Shown here piece by piece: positions 25,304 to 37,750 of a DNA stretch of 64,000 nucleotides. This DNA is from Ascaris suum (Eukaryota; Nematoda; Chromadorea; Rhabditida; Ascarididae). The position numbers and the translations under genes are program-made. The notes below the pieces were generated by a model. It saw only the letters and a list, made by a program, of their open reading frames with translations. It was not told where the DNA came from and did no database searches. The first letter of the stretch is position 1, and each line of letters starts with the position of its first letter. Where the stretch lies: positions 3,437,001 through 3,501,000 of the forward strand of contig CM024180.1 of assembly GCA_013433145.1 (NCBI GenBank), written 5' to 3'.

Positions 25304-28068
25304 ATGGCGGCATCAGGCCGACTATCGTGGATGACGCAACGTTTAGCGAGTGGAATGTGTGCGAGATCGGAACGACTGATCTGGATAGACTGCGAAATGA
25401 CGGGTCTTGATGTGCGGCAACATACGCTCGTTGAAATCGCATGCATTGTGACCGAAGCTGATCTCTCGGTTTGTTCACTTCATATTCGTTCCCATCTTCC
25501 GATCTTTCCGTATTTTACCATCTATTTCGATGAACAAGACAGCTATCTGATTAAAGATAGCCGTCGCCCTCGTTTCTCCTCCTGCCCCATTCCCCCGTTC
25601 ATCACTGCAGAGCGAGGTTAAACGACCCTCGAGTGCATTCTTGAGAAAGTGATAGCCAAGGTGGAGGAAGAAGAAGATTTCCACTCCCGCCGACTTGACG
25701 AGTTCCTAGAAAGCAGCGGATCTAAACGGATACAAGTCGGGTTCGGCAATGTGTAAAAGGCGGTCGCCTGATCGAGGCCCATTTAATTCATCTCGATTTG
25801 ATTGCGAGTTAAACCCGGTCGTTACCGTAACAGCATTCAGCCCGATCTGAAGTCGCTGCAAGCGACTTAAGTCATTCATTTTTTGAATGAACGGTTCTTT
25901 GGTTTTGTTACGGTAAAGTTTGCTTGTTTGTTTTTGAAGCGGCTGCGAGCGTGAGAAATGTGGATGCGACACCCTTTATGCGAATCTCCACAGAGTAGAA
26001 AGTAAGAGAACGCAGTGAGCGTTTAAAGAACCGCTTACCACCATTCAGTAATACATAGTAACTTTGAAGTAAGAGCATAGCTGCACACAACACATTAGCA
26101 ATCAACAAAGGTGTGTCTGCGTTGTATGTAAAACCATTCTCAATGTTTCGTCGAATTATTTCAACCGGCCTCTCCCCTCCTTCCCCAACCTCCCTCCACC
26201 CCTTCTCGCCACCCCCATCTCATTTTTTTCGTTTTCTTCTCGCCCACTTGGCTTTTAATGCAAAGTAAAAGTGTAGACGGCAAAGTCGAATTTGATTGCA
26301 AGCTGCAGTATACACAGCAGTCATATCGGTGAGGAGATCGTTTCTGGGATCATCGAGTTACGCAGCATCAGTGACATTGGTGCTTGCATTCTTTGCTCGT
26401 CAACTACCTTCTCGACTGATGCAAGTTAATTTCAGAGCGGAAAAATGTCTATAAGATGTATCCGGAGAGAACGGCTCTCACACTTCAGCTCGAGCTGTAA
26501 AGTTTTAAATAGTTTCATAGAATTAGTTTATGCAATGCTGATATCGCGTTAGAGTTATTGATGTGGACTTTTTTGAAGTGCACTAAAATTTGCCGTTGAT
26601 TATGCTGTTCGAAACATAACGCCGATAGAAGAGGCGGGAGAAGAAGGCGTCTGCATTAGCCCGATTAAGATCACACAGTCCAAGTGTTTCCTTTCTTCCT
26701 TAAAAAGTCAGATCCTAAGTTTAACAAGAAGCAGTTATGCGTTGTTCAAAGAGTTAAAGGAAATCCACGGCTGTATAAATGCGTTATTTTTGTACTCATT
26801 GGTAAAATGGACTATGCCATCCGTTAAATTCAAGTAATCCAAAATAATCAAAATTGTTGACAGGTTGTCGCTGAGGGACCGGATATTGTGATTTCGCAGC
26901 CGGAAGATGTGCTCGCAAATATGAGCTCGTGGTGCAGGTCAACGTTTGCGAGGAACGGGTTGTTGCAGAAAATTCGAGAAAGCAATATTTCGATAAAAGC
27001 CGCTGAATCGCAGGTTCTGGCATATGACATCAATACATTGTTCGCACTCATATCTGGTGAAGTATAATGTGGATACTGACGTTTCGGAAAAGTTGAGGTT
27101 GTTCGGGTGTGTGACTGTGAAAGGAAATGGAAGGGCGGGGGGGGGGGGGGGAGTGAGGGTTGAAAGAAGTGTATCCGCGCCTTCCTGATGAGTCCACGTA
27201 GAGAATTTTCAGGATCGCATCTTCCCTCAACGCTAATCAACACTGCAATTCTACGGATGCACGGCAACGTCATCAGTGTGGCGATGAGGTTGGTGCAGTC
27301 TTAATAGGTGCATTTATAGGTGCTGTCATTCCTGAAGGAGCACACGGATCCGGGCAAGTGTCCGCTGGCTGGGAATTCCGTCCATATGGATCGCGTTTTC
27401 ATCGAGCGCTACATGCCCATCTCGTTAAACATCTTCACTACCGAATAGTTGATGTGTCGACCATCAAGGAGGTCAGCTCATATTGCTTCATCACGAAAAT
27501 GATTTCATTTGTAAGCATGGCGCTGAATTCAGGTTTAACTGCCGTATATACAACGCACATTTTTCCTGAGGATTCACCGAAAGTGAGCATAACTGCGCGT
27601 AGATTGAACTACGTCTGAGAAACTAGTGAAAAAATAAGAGTTGCAGAGGAGGGACTGAAATATGCGGTATCGGCTTTTTTTTGAGAAAATATTAAAAGGG
27701 AGATGAGTAGCGGAAATGAATATCAAGCCAGAAAGAGAAATAATCTAGTTTGGCACGCTTCCTAGAAGAAAATGTGAAGGGGAGATTTTTGTGTGTTAAG
27801 AAAGTTGTTCGGTAGTGGAATTAGCAAATAAAACAGGAGTAGATTTTGTTTATCATCTGACACCTGAAGTTATGAGCAATAAAGAGCGAGATTTGTATTT
27901 GTTATTAAAAGAGCGTTAAATAAAGGGTGGTTATTGTAGGTGGCGCGACGGTGGTATCCTCTGGAATTCGCTTCGTCACCACAAAAGCTGCAGAAGCATA
28001 GAGCTTTGGATGACATTCGAGAAAGCATTCAAGAGCTGCACTGGTATAGGTCACATATTTTCAAGTGA
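25304..28068 (+). CDS. REXO2: Oligoribonuclease, REXO2/Orn-like (frameshifted in exon 3)
   Basis: Degrades two- to five-nucleotide RNA remnants 3' to 5', in mitochondria and cytosol in animals. Four phase-0 exons: 25304-25468, 26864-27013, 27320-27471 and 27940-28068, all with GT/AG borders. Exo I is LIWIDCEMTGLD, Exo II is in CPLAGNSVHMDRVF, Exo III is HRALDDI, so all DEDDh residues are encoded. KHLHYRIVDVSTIKE and the C-terminus ELHWYRSHIFK also match the family. About 198 residues would result, close to the usual mature size. Exon 3 is 152 nt, not a multiple of three: after RYMP at 27418 the frame shifts by one base, giving a stop at 27446-27448 before Exo III. One extra C there would restore the family sequence across the junction. 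The start was chosen as the only ATG giving a short leader before Exo I; the next in-frame Met is nine residues in. A sequencing error in the CCC run is the simplest explanation; a true lesion is possible. Confidence 0.9.
27137..27151. repeat. Poly-G tract, 15 nt, in REXO2 intron 2
   Basis: Uninterrupted run of 15 G on the coding strand of the REXO2-like gene, in its 306-nt second intron. It could form a G-quadruplex in the pre-mRNA. Confidence 0.95.
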
Positions 28069-28239
28069 ATGCACCTTGCTGGTTACGACTCATTGGGCGG
28101 AAGATTCGAGGATGATAGAGAACAGTTCAAAATATCGGCGACTACAACCCTTTCCCCCAATTTGAGGGCGGGGCGAGGTAGCGGATTCGACAAAGAAGGG
28201 CGACAAGGGAAAAGTTAAGCTGAGGTGACACTTTTCGCA

Positions 28240-28245
28240 AATAAA
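28240..28245 (+). promoter_or_regulatory. Putative poly(A) signal of the REXO2-like gene
   Basis: AATAAA lies 172 nt past the REXO2 stop codon and is the first such hexamer after it. The cleavage site cannot be seen. Confidence 0.4.
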
Positions 28246-28673
28246 GAAATCGGCTCAAATATATAAAAAACCCGCTAAAACAATTATGAAAATGTTATTA
28301 CATGCGATTTTCGAAAATGTACCGTATACATGCACCCGTATATTTATTTGCAGTACCGTAAAATCGAACCTCTCTTAATACCTCCAAGAAATTTGTCTGA
28401 AACTCGAGATGTCCATCTGTGCTGTTATTGATTGTTGCTTTCTCTGTTACGTGTTTTACTTTTTTAATTGCTGTCACCACTTATATGGTTATGTTGTTGT
28501 TAGTGTTGCTATAACTGTTGTAACTATTGGTGGATATTTGATAACGTTAGACATATGTCCAGAGCGATTGAAGTAAGAAAGATATCCTTTCGAACGGTCA
28601 AAAAAATGCGTCAAGCCAAAGACCTGCCAAGAATTTTCTCAAGATAATTCATTCATCTCGTTCGCCCTGCTGT

Positions 28674-29181
28674 TAGTTTTCTTGTCTCAAGACTGAGAAG
28701 GGCTTAGCTGCCTAGAAAATTACGAACTACCAGTGCGGAAGTGGGCGCACAGACCTGCACACATGTGCCCATCAGAAGCGAAGGATAAACTCATTTCTTC
28801 AACTGGTGCAAAATCAGACAAGAAAACTAATACGACTCTAAATCGTATTAGTTTTCTTGTCTGATTAACAATTAGTAGGATACATCAACCCGAAGCTCTC
28901 TTTAAACGCGGTCGTATAGGTACAATTTGAGTTGTTCTTATCTCTGCTAATTGACATCAAATTCCACATTCTTTCGCTTGCTGCCATTCTGATCGTTTTC
29001 GCTTTTGTTTTCGTTACTTTCTGCACCTCCAAAAGTGCATTCATCTCAGATGCGGGTTTTGCACCAGTTGAAGAAATGAGTTTATCCTTCGCTTCTGATG
29101 GGCACATGCGTGCAGGTTTGTGCGCCCACTTCCGCACCAGCAGTTCGTAGTTTTCTAGGCAGTTAAGCCCCTCTCAGTTTT
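28674..29181. repeat. Nested inverted duplication (fold-back structure)
   Basis: A segment of about 123 bp at 28690-28812 recurs in inverted orientation at 29059-29181, with about nine differences, all transitions; the inner half is nearly identical. The two arms are about 245 bp apart. The left arm is bounded by a 14-bp sequence (TAGTTTTCTTGTCT at 28674-28687) and its inverse (28816-28829), and a third copy follows at 28849-28862 as half of a perfect hairpin. The right arm lacks the 14-mer. A minus-strand open frame of 90 codons (29137-28865) runs from the right arm to the edge of the hairpin; a partial copy of its start (KWAHRPAHMCPSEAKDKL) is encoded by the left ar m on the plus strand. 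It fits an inverted duplication made by template switching, or a fold-back/MITE-like element. It sits between the convergent 3' ends of REXO2 and AGK. Confidence 0.85.
28813..28865. repeat. Perfect 23-bp hairpin with 7-nt loop
   Basis: Left stem 28813-28835, loop 28836-28842 (CTCTAAA), right stem 28843-28865; the stems are exact reverse complements. The hairpin is the inner junction of the larger inverted duplication. Confidence 0.97.
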
Positions 29182-30462
29182 AAGCCCTCTAAAAATGCAC
29201 TTACGTGAGAGGTGTATACGGTCTCTGATGCTGAGATAGCCTCTCTCTTCCCTTCTCTGCTCGAGGAAGGGAAGGATTAGGTTCATCTGCTGAATGACTG
29301 ATTGATCGAGTGCCTTCACAGTAAATATGAGTGAAAATTTAATGCCACAAAAATTAATCAACATAATGAGTAACAACATAACAAAACAGGCTTATTAAAG
29401 GTGAGCGAGGATAATCAGCACTTCGCAAGTACATAGTCATTCATGGATATTTTAAGTTGCAGCGAACTCCTCACAACGATTCAATTCACCAATCGAGGTC
29501 CCTCATTTCGAAATTTTGACTTCACAGTACGATAGCAGGAGGAGTGAGTGCATCGTTTCGGCAATCTACTCACTTCTGTAGGTTTGGACTAGTCATTTCT
29601 GCTGTTTGCTTAGCTGAGGAAAAAGAAGAGGCAATGAAAGTTGGCGATTGGTGCGTTTCCTCATGTTTTCCCCCTCCCCTCCCCGCTTCCCTCACATCTC
29701 CGCCGGGTAAGTAGGGAATCCTGACATTTCAAAACGTTGCTTTCCGCACGTCCATCCTCAAGAATTGCGATGGCGACGTTGGTGAACTGGACCCTTATAA
29801 AGACGGGCATTCGTTTTACACACCAAATATGGCGTCTGCTAACAAAATTGAACAAAATTGTGCCCTCCGTGCCCAGTAAGGGAATGCGAAGTGTTGTAAC
29901 AAATACAGAGTCGTCTATCCTGCAAACATCAGACGTTACCTCCTTGCCCCTTATTTCCACTTCTGCCCTCCTCGCTCTTCCCCTTCAGTAGATCGCTCAA
30001 ACGAGTAAGTTGGTAAGTGAATAAATATATATGACGTCTTTTCTGGGCAAAAGCATTCCACGGTCCTGTTTTCCACCTCAAAGGCTTCACGCCCACTAAG
30101 ACTGCTGGCGATGTACCCGAAGAAAAGGTACCGGATCCTTGCTAAGCGATATCCTTCATGAGAGACGCCAAATTTCTTGAAATGCCCAAAAAACCTTAAA
30201 TCTGAACAACAGACGGATTTGTTAGGATGGAGATTCATCCGATCCTCAGCATTTATGAATAATGTTATTCTTGTATGATGCCAGTTCCATTCACCGGCTT
30301 ACAACTGCAATCAGATGGCTAAGGAAAGCCGTCAGCAGTTTATCTTTTTCGGACTATCGGTTGCGGTATACCTCGAATCAAACAGGGTTTTTCGACAACT
30401 TTGGCAACTACCATTTTCACCCTCTAACAAGAGTTAAGAAGTTAGCTCAACGTTCTAGAATT

Positions 30463-33400
30463 CTACTGATTACCAGAATTTATTTCTTCTAAACTCCAAC
30501 GTATTGTCGACGGAAGGTATAGATCAATTTTTCTATTTGTCGCCTCCAATTTCACTTTCTTGTTCTTCAACTCGCCTTCGAGTTTTATCTCGTCACCGAA
30601 GAGTGTGAATCGTCTTATCAAATCTGGAATCGCCAAGAACGAAACGTATAAGGATCGTGCTTTCGTATCATGCTCATAGAAATCAGGATCAGGTGATGTG
30701 GCGACAACGTCAGCTTTACAACGTTTCCATCCTTCACGCATCACACCCAAACGACCTAAATGTTCTCCTCCTGTCCGCAGCCGTAGTGCACTTGTATCCT
30801 TAAATGAACCTTCTTTAAATAGTACTATATGAAACGGAATGCCTTAAGTGGTCAGTACAATAGAGAAACACTTCCGCAGGAAACTTCATCTCGATTTCAA
30901 AGTTAAATCCTTGCCAGTACGACCATGGTAGATGCTGGGATATGATGGGGTATGTGGATGTCTTCGTAGCTGGGGTATGGTGTGAAACCCTTGTAGTTCT
31001 ACTATAAAACGAAATGCTGTCCAGGCGCATGTTCGTTTTTCGAGAGAACGCGGAAATGAAACTTTCGGACGGCGATAGCCCAGGTTTAGGAGATCGGGAT
31101 GATCGGCTCAAAACAAGGTGAAAATCCACCTTAATGCTAAACATCACGTCCGACGAAATCTAACCGCTGCAAAAAGTAGCCCACATATAATCCAATAATG
31201 GAATGCATTTACTCAGGCAACATATACGCTGTATACAGTTAACTGTTGTTACAGTAGGCTATCTCATAGAAGTAATAGGCGATATCTATTGCTCTCTTTG
31301 AGCACGACGTCGCACTATTCCAAACACGAAAAGTGTCCACTGTTCACTATTACCTGGGAAAAACCGCAACAGCAATCTAGTCAGAAAACATTCTGAGCGG
31401 GAAGGGAAGAGGATTCTAAGGCATATGCGAACCCACTCTAACAGTGACTTCTTCTCTTTGTATACTGTGCAAAACGCTGCAGGAAGAGGAGCCACCGCTT
31501 ACCCCTCTCTCATCCTCAGATTAGCCCCTTGAGCCACTGCATATCCTTTGCTAACTCTGAAAGTTCAGAGTGCAGCTTTTCGAAACAAACTAAACGTCTG
31601 CCATTCGAAGGTAAAAGCTTGTTTTTTTCTTTTCTTTTCTTCACTACCTTGCTGTTTTTTGAGAAATTTCGAAAAACTCGCATTTGTATTCGAATCTTCA
31701 GGGCAGTCGTATTCTTTGCAACACTTTCCCACTCCAATGATATTAGCATCGAGTGACCGACTCAAACCACAACTTATTCAAAACAATGCACCCACCACTC
31801 GATACTCGTTGGTTACTCGCACTAAAGTTAAATATTTTAAAACAGAATCGAAGAGAAAAACAAAGGAAATTGCCGAAGCAAATGCAAATGCGAAAAAAAA
31901 ATCATACGTCGTTCTGCAGGTGCTCAATGTAGAAATCGTTTGCCTTCACGCTCAACTGATGCGTTTTCCCACAATTCTCATTCACAATGCACGAATAGTC
32001 TTTTTTGGGTTTGCCATTGTCCTGCATATCGAAAATATTCTCAAGTTTGCTGTACAAAGATATAGACATTCATTTCACTGTGCACGGCACACATTTAAAA
32101 CATAACTACCGACCACTTCACCGTGTTTTTAGGCAAAAACTTTACACTTTCAGGCTCTTATATCAAAAACGTTCACCTGAAATACCTTGAAAAATGAAAA
32201 TTTCGAAGTTGTGGAGTACCACACTTCAAAATATGGAACATACTTCTAGGGCAATTTCACTTAACTTATAAAATCAATAAAAAATAGTTCGGTCAGAAAA
32301 AGGAAGGATTATGGTAAACCGCAATAACCCCAAATTTGATCATAAATTTTGCAGGATTACCGTAAGACATTCGATAGAACCTCCATGGCGGCAAATTTTT
32401 CAAGGTTTTACGAAAGGTTTTGTTTGAGGAGGAAATATTGCATTTGCTGATTTTGTTAAGATAATGGAGAACAAATAACTTCCCTGAAGCCGTCCTTGCA
32501 ATTTACTATAATATTCTGCGCATCATGATGGATTGCCAGAGGGGTTTATTATTTGCCTTGCAATTTCAGAGAGGATGAAAGCAGAAGAAGATAGAAAGGA
32601 ATGGTTTGTTGAGTATAAGGATAATCGGGTTTATAGTGCAAAGAACTTCAGTGTTTGCAAGTGTCGTGTTTTATAATTCGTTTCCATTGTGGTTTAATTA
32701 GAAGCAATATTTTGTTTATAACAAGTTCAAAGTAAGCTTGACTACAGGTTGCAGGCTGTCAGTAAGCTACAATCACGTGACTGTAGCTTGCTGACAGCCT
32801 GCAACTTCTTACTTTCCTACCACACCTTTCACCCCTATTACATTTTTCGTTGATTTGAATCGATATCCATACAAAAACAAAGTAACAAAACAACACTAGT
32901 CAAAACTGAGCTCAACTTTTACAACTGCATTATGTAAATTATATAATTAACGGTGATACTCACTTATATAATCGAGCATTTCTATAAGTAGGGCCCCTTT
33001 TATCGACGATTTATGGGTTTCTTAAAGAGAACTTCCAAATTACTTTCAGTAGAAGCTTTCCTCTCGAACCTTAAAAGTTAATAAAACCCCTCCGAAACTA
33101 ACACAACAAACAGTCAATCTCCCCAATCCCATCATCGCTACTGTAATAATAAGACATGAGAAAATAAACAAACGTTATATTTCGGTGCTCCTACAAGTGC
33201 GTGCCACCATCTCCACTGTGGTGTTTGAGTAGTCGAGGGTGGGCGACACCTATTGCAACCTGGACAATATTCCTCATAGGTTAGTGACAGTTGCAATGGA
33301 TCAGGATAACACTGTAAATTAACATAATTTGTTAGTATTCCGCACAAACATTGAGAAGGAATCGACTGAAGTAAATATTGATAGAGTATCAAATTAAGCA

Positions 33401-36400
33401 GACGAAAAGTGAACAAAATAGGCGCTAGACTTATTGATAAAAGTGAAACCGTCTGCCGCAAAGAGGATCCAACGAATATATGAGAATGGATAAATCCTAA
33501 TGGAATACCTTTTGTGTTCGTTGATAAGGCTGTCTGAAATACGGTCACGGTTAAGAAAATTTCCACTGATTTGAGCCGCGTTACGGCGTTCTCCTATTCA
33601 CACCGATAAGGTTTCGTTTTGCATACTTAAATGCCCTTATGCTTAATTCCTTCATATGCTAATTACCTATTATTGGCTTTCAATCATTTTTAACATACAT
33701 TTTCGCGTTAATCATTTTTTTTCCTCTTCATTGTGTTCACCTGAATGGGAATCCTCCCAAAATAAACATCAAAATACATTTCCCAAATACCTTCAGCATT
33801 TCCCAAAAATAGGCGAATCTTCTCTTCAATGCGCCCCAGTACCAAAGTTTCTTCTTTCTCATTTCCATATGCAGGAACCAGCCAGCATTGACATCCGAAA
33901 GACCGTAGATTGGCTTCTTATAATATTCGTTATCCTCAAAACCATCCTGAAATAGATGGCCGTTATACATGTTTATTACTTCATTTCCTATTCATTCGCT
34001 TTTGATTCTTAAAGCTATCAATGAAAATTTTTGCATTAGATAACAGGTTGGAATAAGACATGCAGCTGCATGATGAGATTAACCGATGCCAGGTTCTGTC
34101 CGTTTTTCTGACATTCATCCTTCTTGGTAGTGCTCGTATCAAGAAAAACGGTGAGTATCGAAAACAATATCTCCGGAAGAAAACATGAGATTATACCTAA
34201 TCCAAACCTAAACTAGGCGAAAGTGTGCGGCTCGAATATTTGCCAGGGAAAGCTAAAGCCATTCGGTGAAAGACGCGAGAAAGAAACCAGCGGAAAAGCG
34301 CGACAATGGAGTAGGTATGACTGTTTCACCCATCAAACCAACCGTTTTTATAATCAACCAATAAATAATAAAACATGGCATAAATTGCCTTCATACTTCA
34401 ACCAAGTCAATGCTTGTGCAAGCTTTCCACAAAACTTTGTTTCTCTGAACCTGCTGGTTGCAACATTGCATTCAGGTTGGTGCAAAGCGTGATCTAGTCG
34501 GTGGCAAAATGAGCGCAAGTTGACAGCTATCTTTGAGCATCCATGATTTATGTGGGTGGATAAAATTAAAATCTGCCATAAGCGGTCCTCTAGCGCCAGC
34601 GCATCCCAAATGGAAACTATTCGGCATAAGATGTCAACCACCTGGCATTTGTAATATATAATGCTCCCAACACCTGATTACTATTTGCGTAAAAGCTCAA
34701 CCGGTATATAAAACGGCATATAAATAATAAAATGCATGAGAAATAATGAAGTGTATATTTACTTACACACATGTGTAAAAAATGATATTTAAATAATGAG
34801 GCGATTCCAGGAGGCAAAAGCAGCGGCTTACCAATTCACAACGAGCTACACACACCTCTCTCTTTGTCTGTTCGATCAGCGCCATAGCACTCTCGCAAAA
34901 GCGACGAACGTCACTTTGCATCGCTGCAACGCAAATCCACATCAATCGAAAACCAAATATAGATTCGTCATGCACCAAGAAATCTCTAATAAAAACCTCT
35001 AAAATTGATAAAATACTTTCAAAAAACTTCCAGCTGGCCAGAGAAATCATTTTTCGGCACCTTTCCACTGTCGGCGAATTATTTGGGAACCGAAAATTTT
35101 ATATCTCTAGGATGGAGAATTTTAAATTCCCCCCCATCTCTCAACTTTGGATAGTTGCCGAATCGCGTTTAAATAAATTTTTACAATCGTGTAGTGAATG
35201 ACTCCGTAATGGTTCGGATGAATTCACATAAAACGCGCAAATCAACTGCACAGAAATTCGTGCTAAAGAGGACTTTCACCATACAGATAAGCAGATAGAC
35301 ACCAACGTAGAGAATTTCTCATTAAGCAATAACATCCGGAAGGAATGGTTTCTTGAATTCTCTAACACTGCAAGCGTTCGTCTCCTCCTCGAGATTCACC
35401 GGCGAGAAAATTCCACCGAATCTGACGGAATCCCCACTAGCGATCTTACTTCATAAATTATTATTTTGCACCGCATCAAACCGTAAAAGAAAGGCGATAT
35501 TCGCAAGGCATTCTTCTTTCTTCGCACTCGTAATCACAGGTTAGTGCGGTCAAAGCACACAATAAAGATCGTTAGGGAAACTCATCTCATGAAACTCCTT
35601 GCTAATGCGTCTGCGAATAAAAAACTACGGAAGTATTCGCATATCCCATTTTCTCGATAGCAGACCCGAACCTTTAAAACTGTTCAGTCAACCTATAGGA
35701 ACAGTTTGAAAACCAACCACTAAAAAAAACCACCGGCCATTACGTTTGTGGCAGCATCACACCTGTACGATCAGTTGGAGTCGGCTGGAACAATATTCTC
35801 TAAAAAATGCTCTTTGAAAACTGAAAACCCACCAAACATCTGAAAATTTAAAGCATAGTAGGCCATGTTGCAACTATATTTTTAAAACCTACAAAAAAAC
35901 TTACAGAAAACCTGCGGCGCAATTCCCGTTAGAAAGCGGTTTTCATTTCCACCGGGAAATATACCAATTGGAAGTGCGCCACTCTCTCGACTGCGACATA
36001 TTCCGCTCAATACCCGACTAATCGTACCGTCACCACCAACGATATAAAGCGCATCAGCTTCTGTAGAGTCTATAGCTTCAGCTATTGCTTCCATTTGCTC
36101 TTCATCCTCTGCCTGTTTTTATAAAATACCCATCAGAATTTAAAAACAAAAAATCATAAAACAGCATGACTTTAAGAGAAAATTTTTATCTGCATCCGAT
36201 AACGTTTTTTGTGATTGCTAAAGCTTTCAAAACTTTTTCTCAGAGGTTTCAAATTTTCGAACTTTCGCCCACAGAAAGAAAAATCGCAGATTTGAAAATT
36301 ATGAGCAACAATCTTCAAAAGTAACTGTGACAATAGTCAAGTATAAAGGCTGTGGTGATCAGAATTTGTAAATATGTGCTACTTCACAACGCCATCGACT

Positions 36401-37523
36401 CGTTTATCGTCTCAGTTTTTGTTATTTAAGTGTGCCACAAAAAATATCCTAGAAGCTCTCAGATAAGACTCAATTTCCATTCAGCAACTGCAAAATCAAG
36501 CGATTCATTCCAAACATTAGGCATTCATTCGACGTCTACTCGAAGGGAATCCAGTGAAACTAGTGCAACTGACTGGCTTAAAAAACTAATCATTAAAAAA
36601 ACATCTGAAGCCTCAAATATCCCATATTCTGCCAGCCTGTGCAAGTTTTTCATAAATAAGGCACAGTATATTATAAATAATAAGTAATTTGTTTTTTTAA
36701 ATATAGAAATGCTCTAAAAGAACGTCCATAATCAATGCTCTAAATAACTGATACAGCTAAAAGGTTTTAATCAATAAAGTGTCACCATATTCACATAGCG
36801 CATTACCGAAAAGTTATGGTTAGGCTCTAAAAATGTCGTAAAAATTACCGACTGACGTGCAAAATTTCGCAGAAAACGGCTAAGATATGCTTTATATGCA
36901 AATTTCATCAATATATTCATATTTAAATTTCACTGATCAAATGATGAAATCGAACCTTGATAACATTCACTTCGAGACCAGCCAAGTTCAACAACGGTAA
37001 AGCGTTCGTCTTGAAATTCTCGAAAGCGTTTCGCTCGTTAGCATAAACATTCACCAATGCGGTGATCCTTCGCGGTCGATCCTCCGGTGAAATCGGTTCA
37101 AAGCCATATTTAGCTGCTTCGCGACAATAAGCTGACCGTATTCGTGCATCTCTGCAAAGAAATAATCCACACTCAAAATATCTTTTAGGACATCGAAGTC
37201 TGTATAAAATTTGAAAGAAGAAACGAAACATGAACTTTCCAGACAACATGCATATAGCGTAACTTAAAAAGCATTTTCCCTTGATGGCAACTGTCAATGA
37301 GGCCGGAAAAGACTCACGTCCAGATGCCCGCTTCAACGATAGGCCATCCTGGTCGTCTCATTCCACAGACCGTTACAAAAAACATGGATACCATATAATA
37401 AGATTCGTTTCGGATGAATGTTAAATGCAACGAAAGCAGAACCCCGACTGCACTTTCAAAAAAGATCCCCGTGAATCTCGGGTTCGTGCACAACAAACAG
37501 ATAAACATGCGCATCTCTGTCAT
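30463..37523 (-). CDS. AGK: Acylglycerol kinase, mitochondrial lipid kinase (AGK-like)
   Basis: AGK phosphorylates mono- and diacylglycerol at the mitochondrial inner membrane and, in vertebrates, is also part of the TIM22 import complex. Minus-strand exons: 37523-37318 (tentative first), 37151-36956, 36112-35905, 34923-34832, 33946-33791, 33311-33174, 32049-31908, 30798-30463. The DAGK catalytic motif IVGGDGTISRVL is in exon 3, near residue 160, followed by LPIGIFPGGNENR. Exon 5 has KKPIYGLSDVNAGWF and LWYWGALKRR, matching the family's KPVxAxTGLRWGSF and YWYLGPLK. Exon 6 has the YCPGCNRCRP and WRWWHAL stretch, exon 7 DYSCIVNENCG, exon 8 VMREGWKR and the terminal beta strands. The first exon is chosen for its GTGAGT donor, matching phase and hydrophobic stretches that suit the known N-terminal membrane anchor. 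Phases agree throughout except between exons 6 and 7. About 490 residues, against 422 in human AGK. Codes right to left, convergent with REXO2. Confidence 0.85.
32748..32805. repeat. 24-bp inverted repeat hairpin in AGK intron
   Basis: Left arm 32748-32771 and right arm 32782-32805 are reverse complements with one mismatch (a G-T pair in RNA), around a 10-nt loop containing CACGTG. The left arm begins GTTGCAGGCTGTCAG. It lies in the AGK intron between exons 6 and 7 and would fold in the pre-mRNA. Confidence 0.95.
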
Positions 37524-37737
37524 ACAAATCCCACACCTTTAGAATATTGGCCCATTTGCTTTAAGCAAAAATCCTTCGTATAGGTCGTATCGTTTAAAGC
37601 TCATCCATAGTCCTACGCAGGGGGCACACTTTACTATGGCTAGGTGTAAAAGAAATAAAACAAAGGCCCCGAGCATGTCAAAGATTCCCGATAAAAAAAC
37701 AGGTGCGCTTACAAGACCATTAAAAATTGCACAGGCA

Positions 37738-37750
37738 CCCCCCCCCCCCC
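37738..37750. repeat. Poly-C tract, 13 nt, followed by seven A
   Basis: Uninterrupted run of 13 C followed directly by seven A on the plus strand. Confidence 0.95.

Noticed and set aside
26848..27273. 141-codon minus-strand open frame
   Set aside because: It is antisense to REXO2 exon 2, which has conserved family motifs on the plus strand; this frame has none.
32566..32674. Short plus-strand frame after TTTCAG (MKAEEDRKEWFVEYKDNRVY)
   Set aside because: Only about 33 codons, no partner exons, and it lies in an AGK intron on the other strand; chance cannot be excluded.
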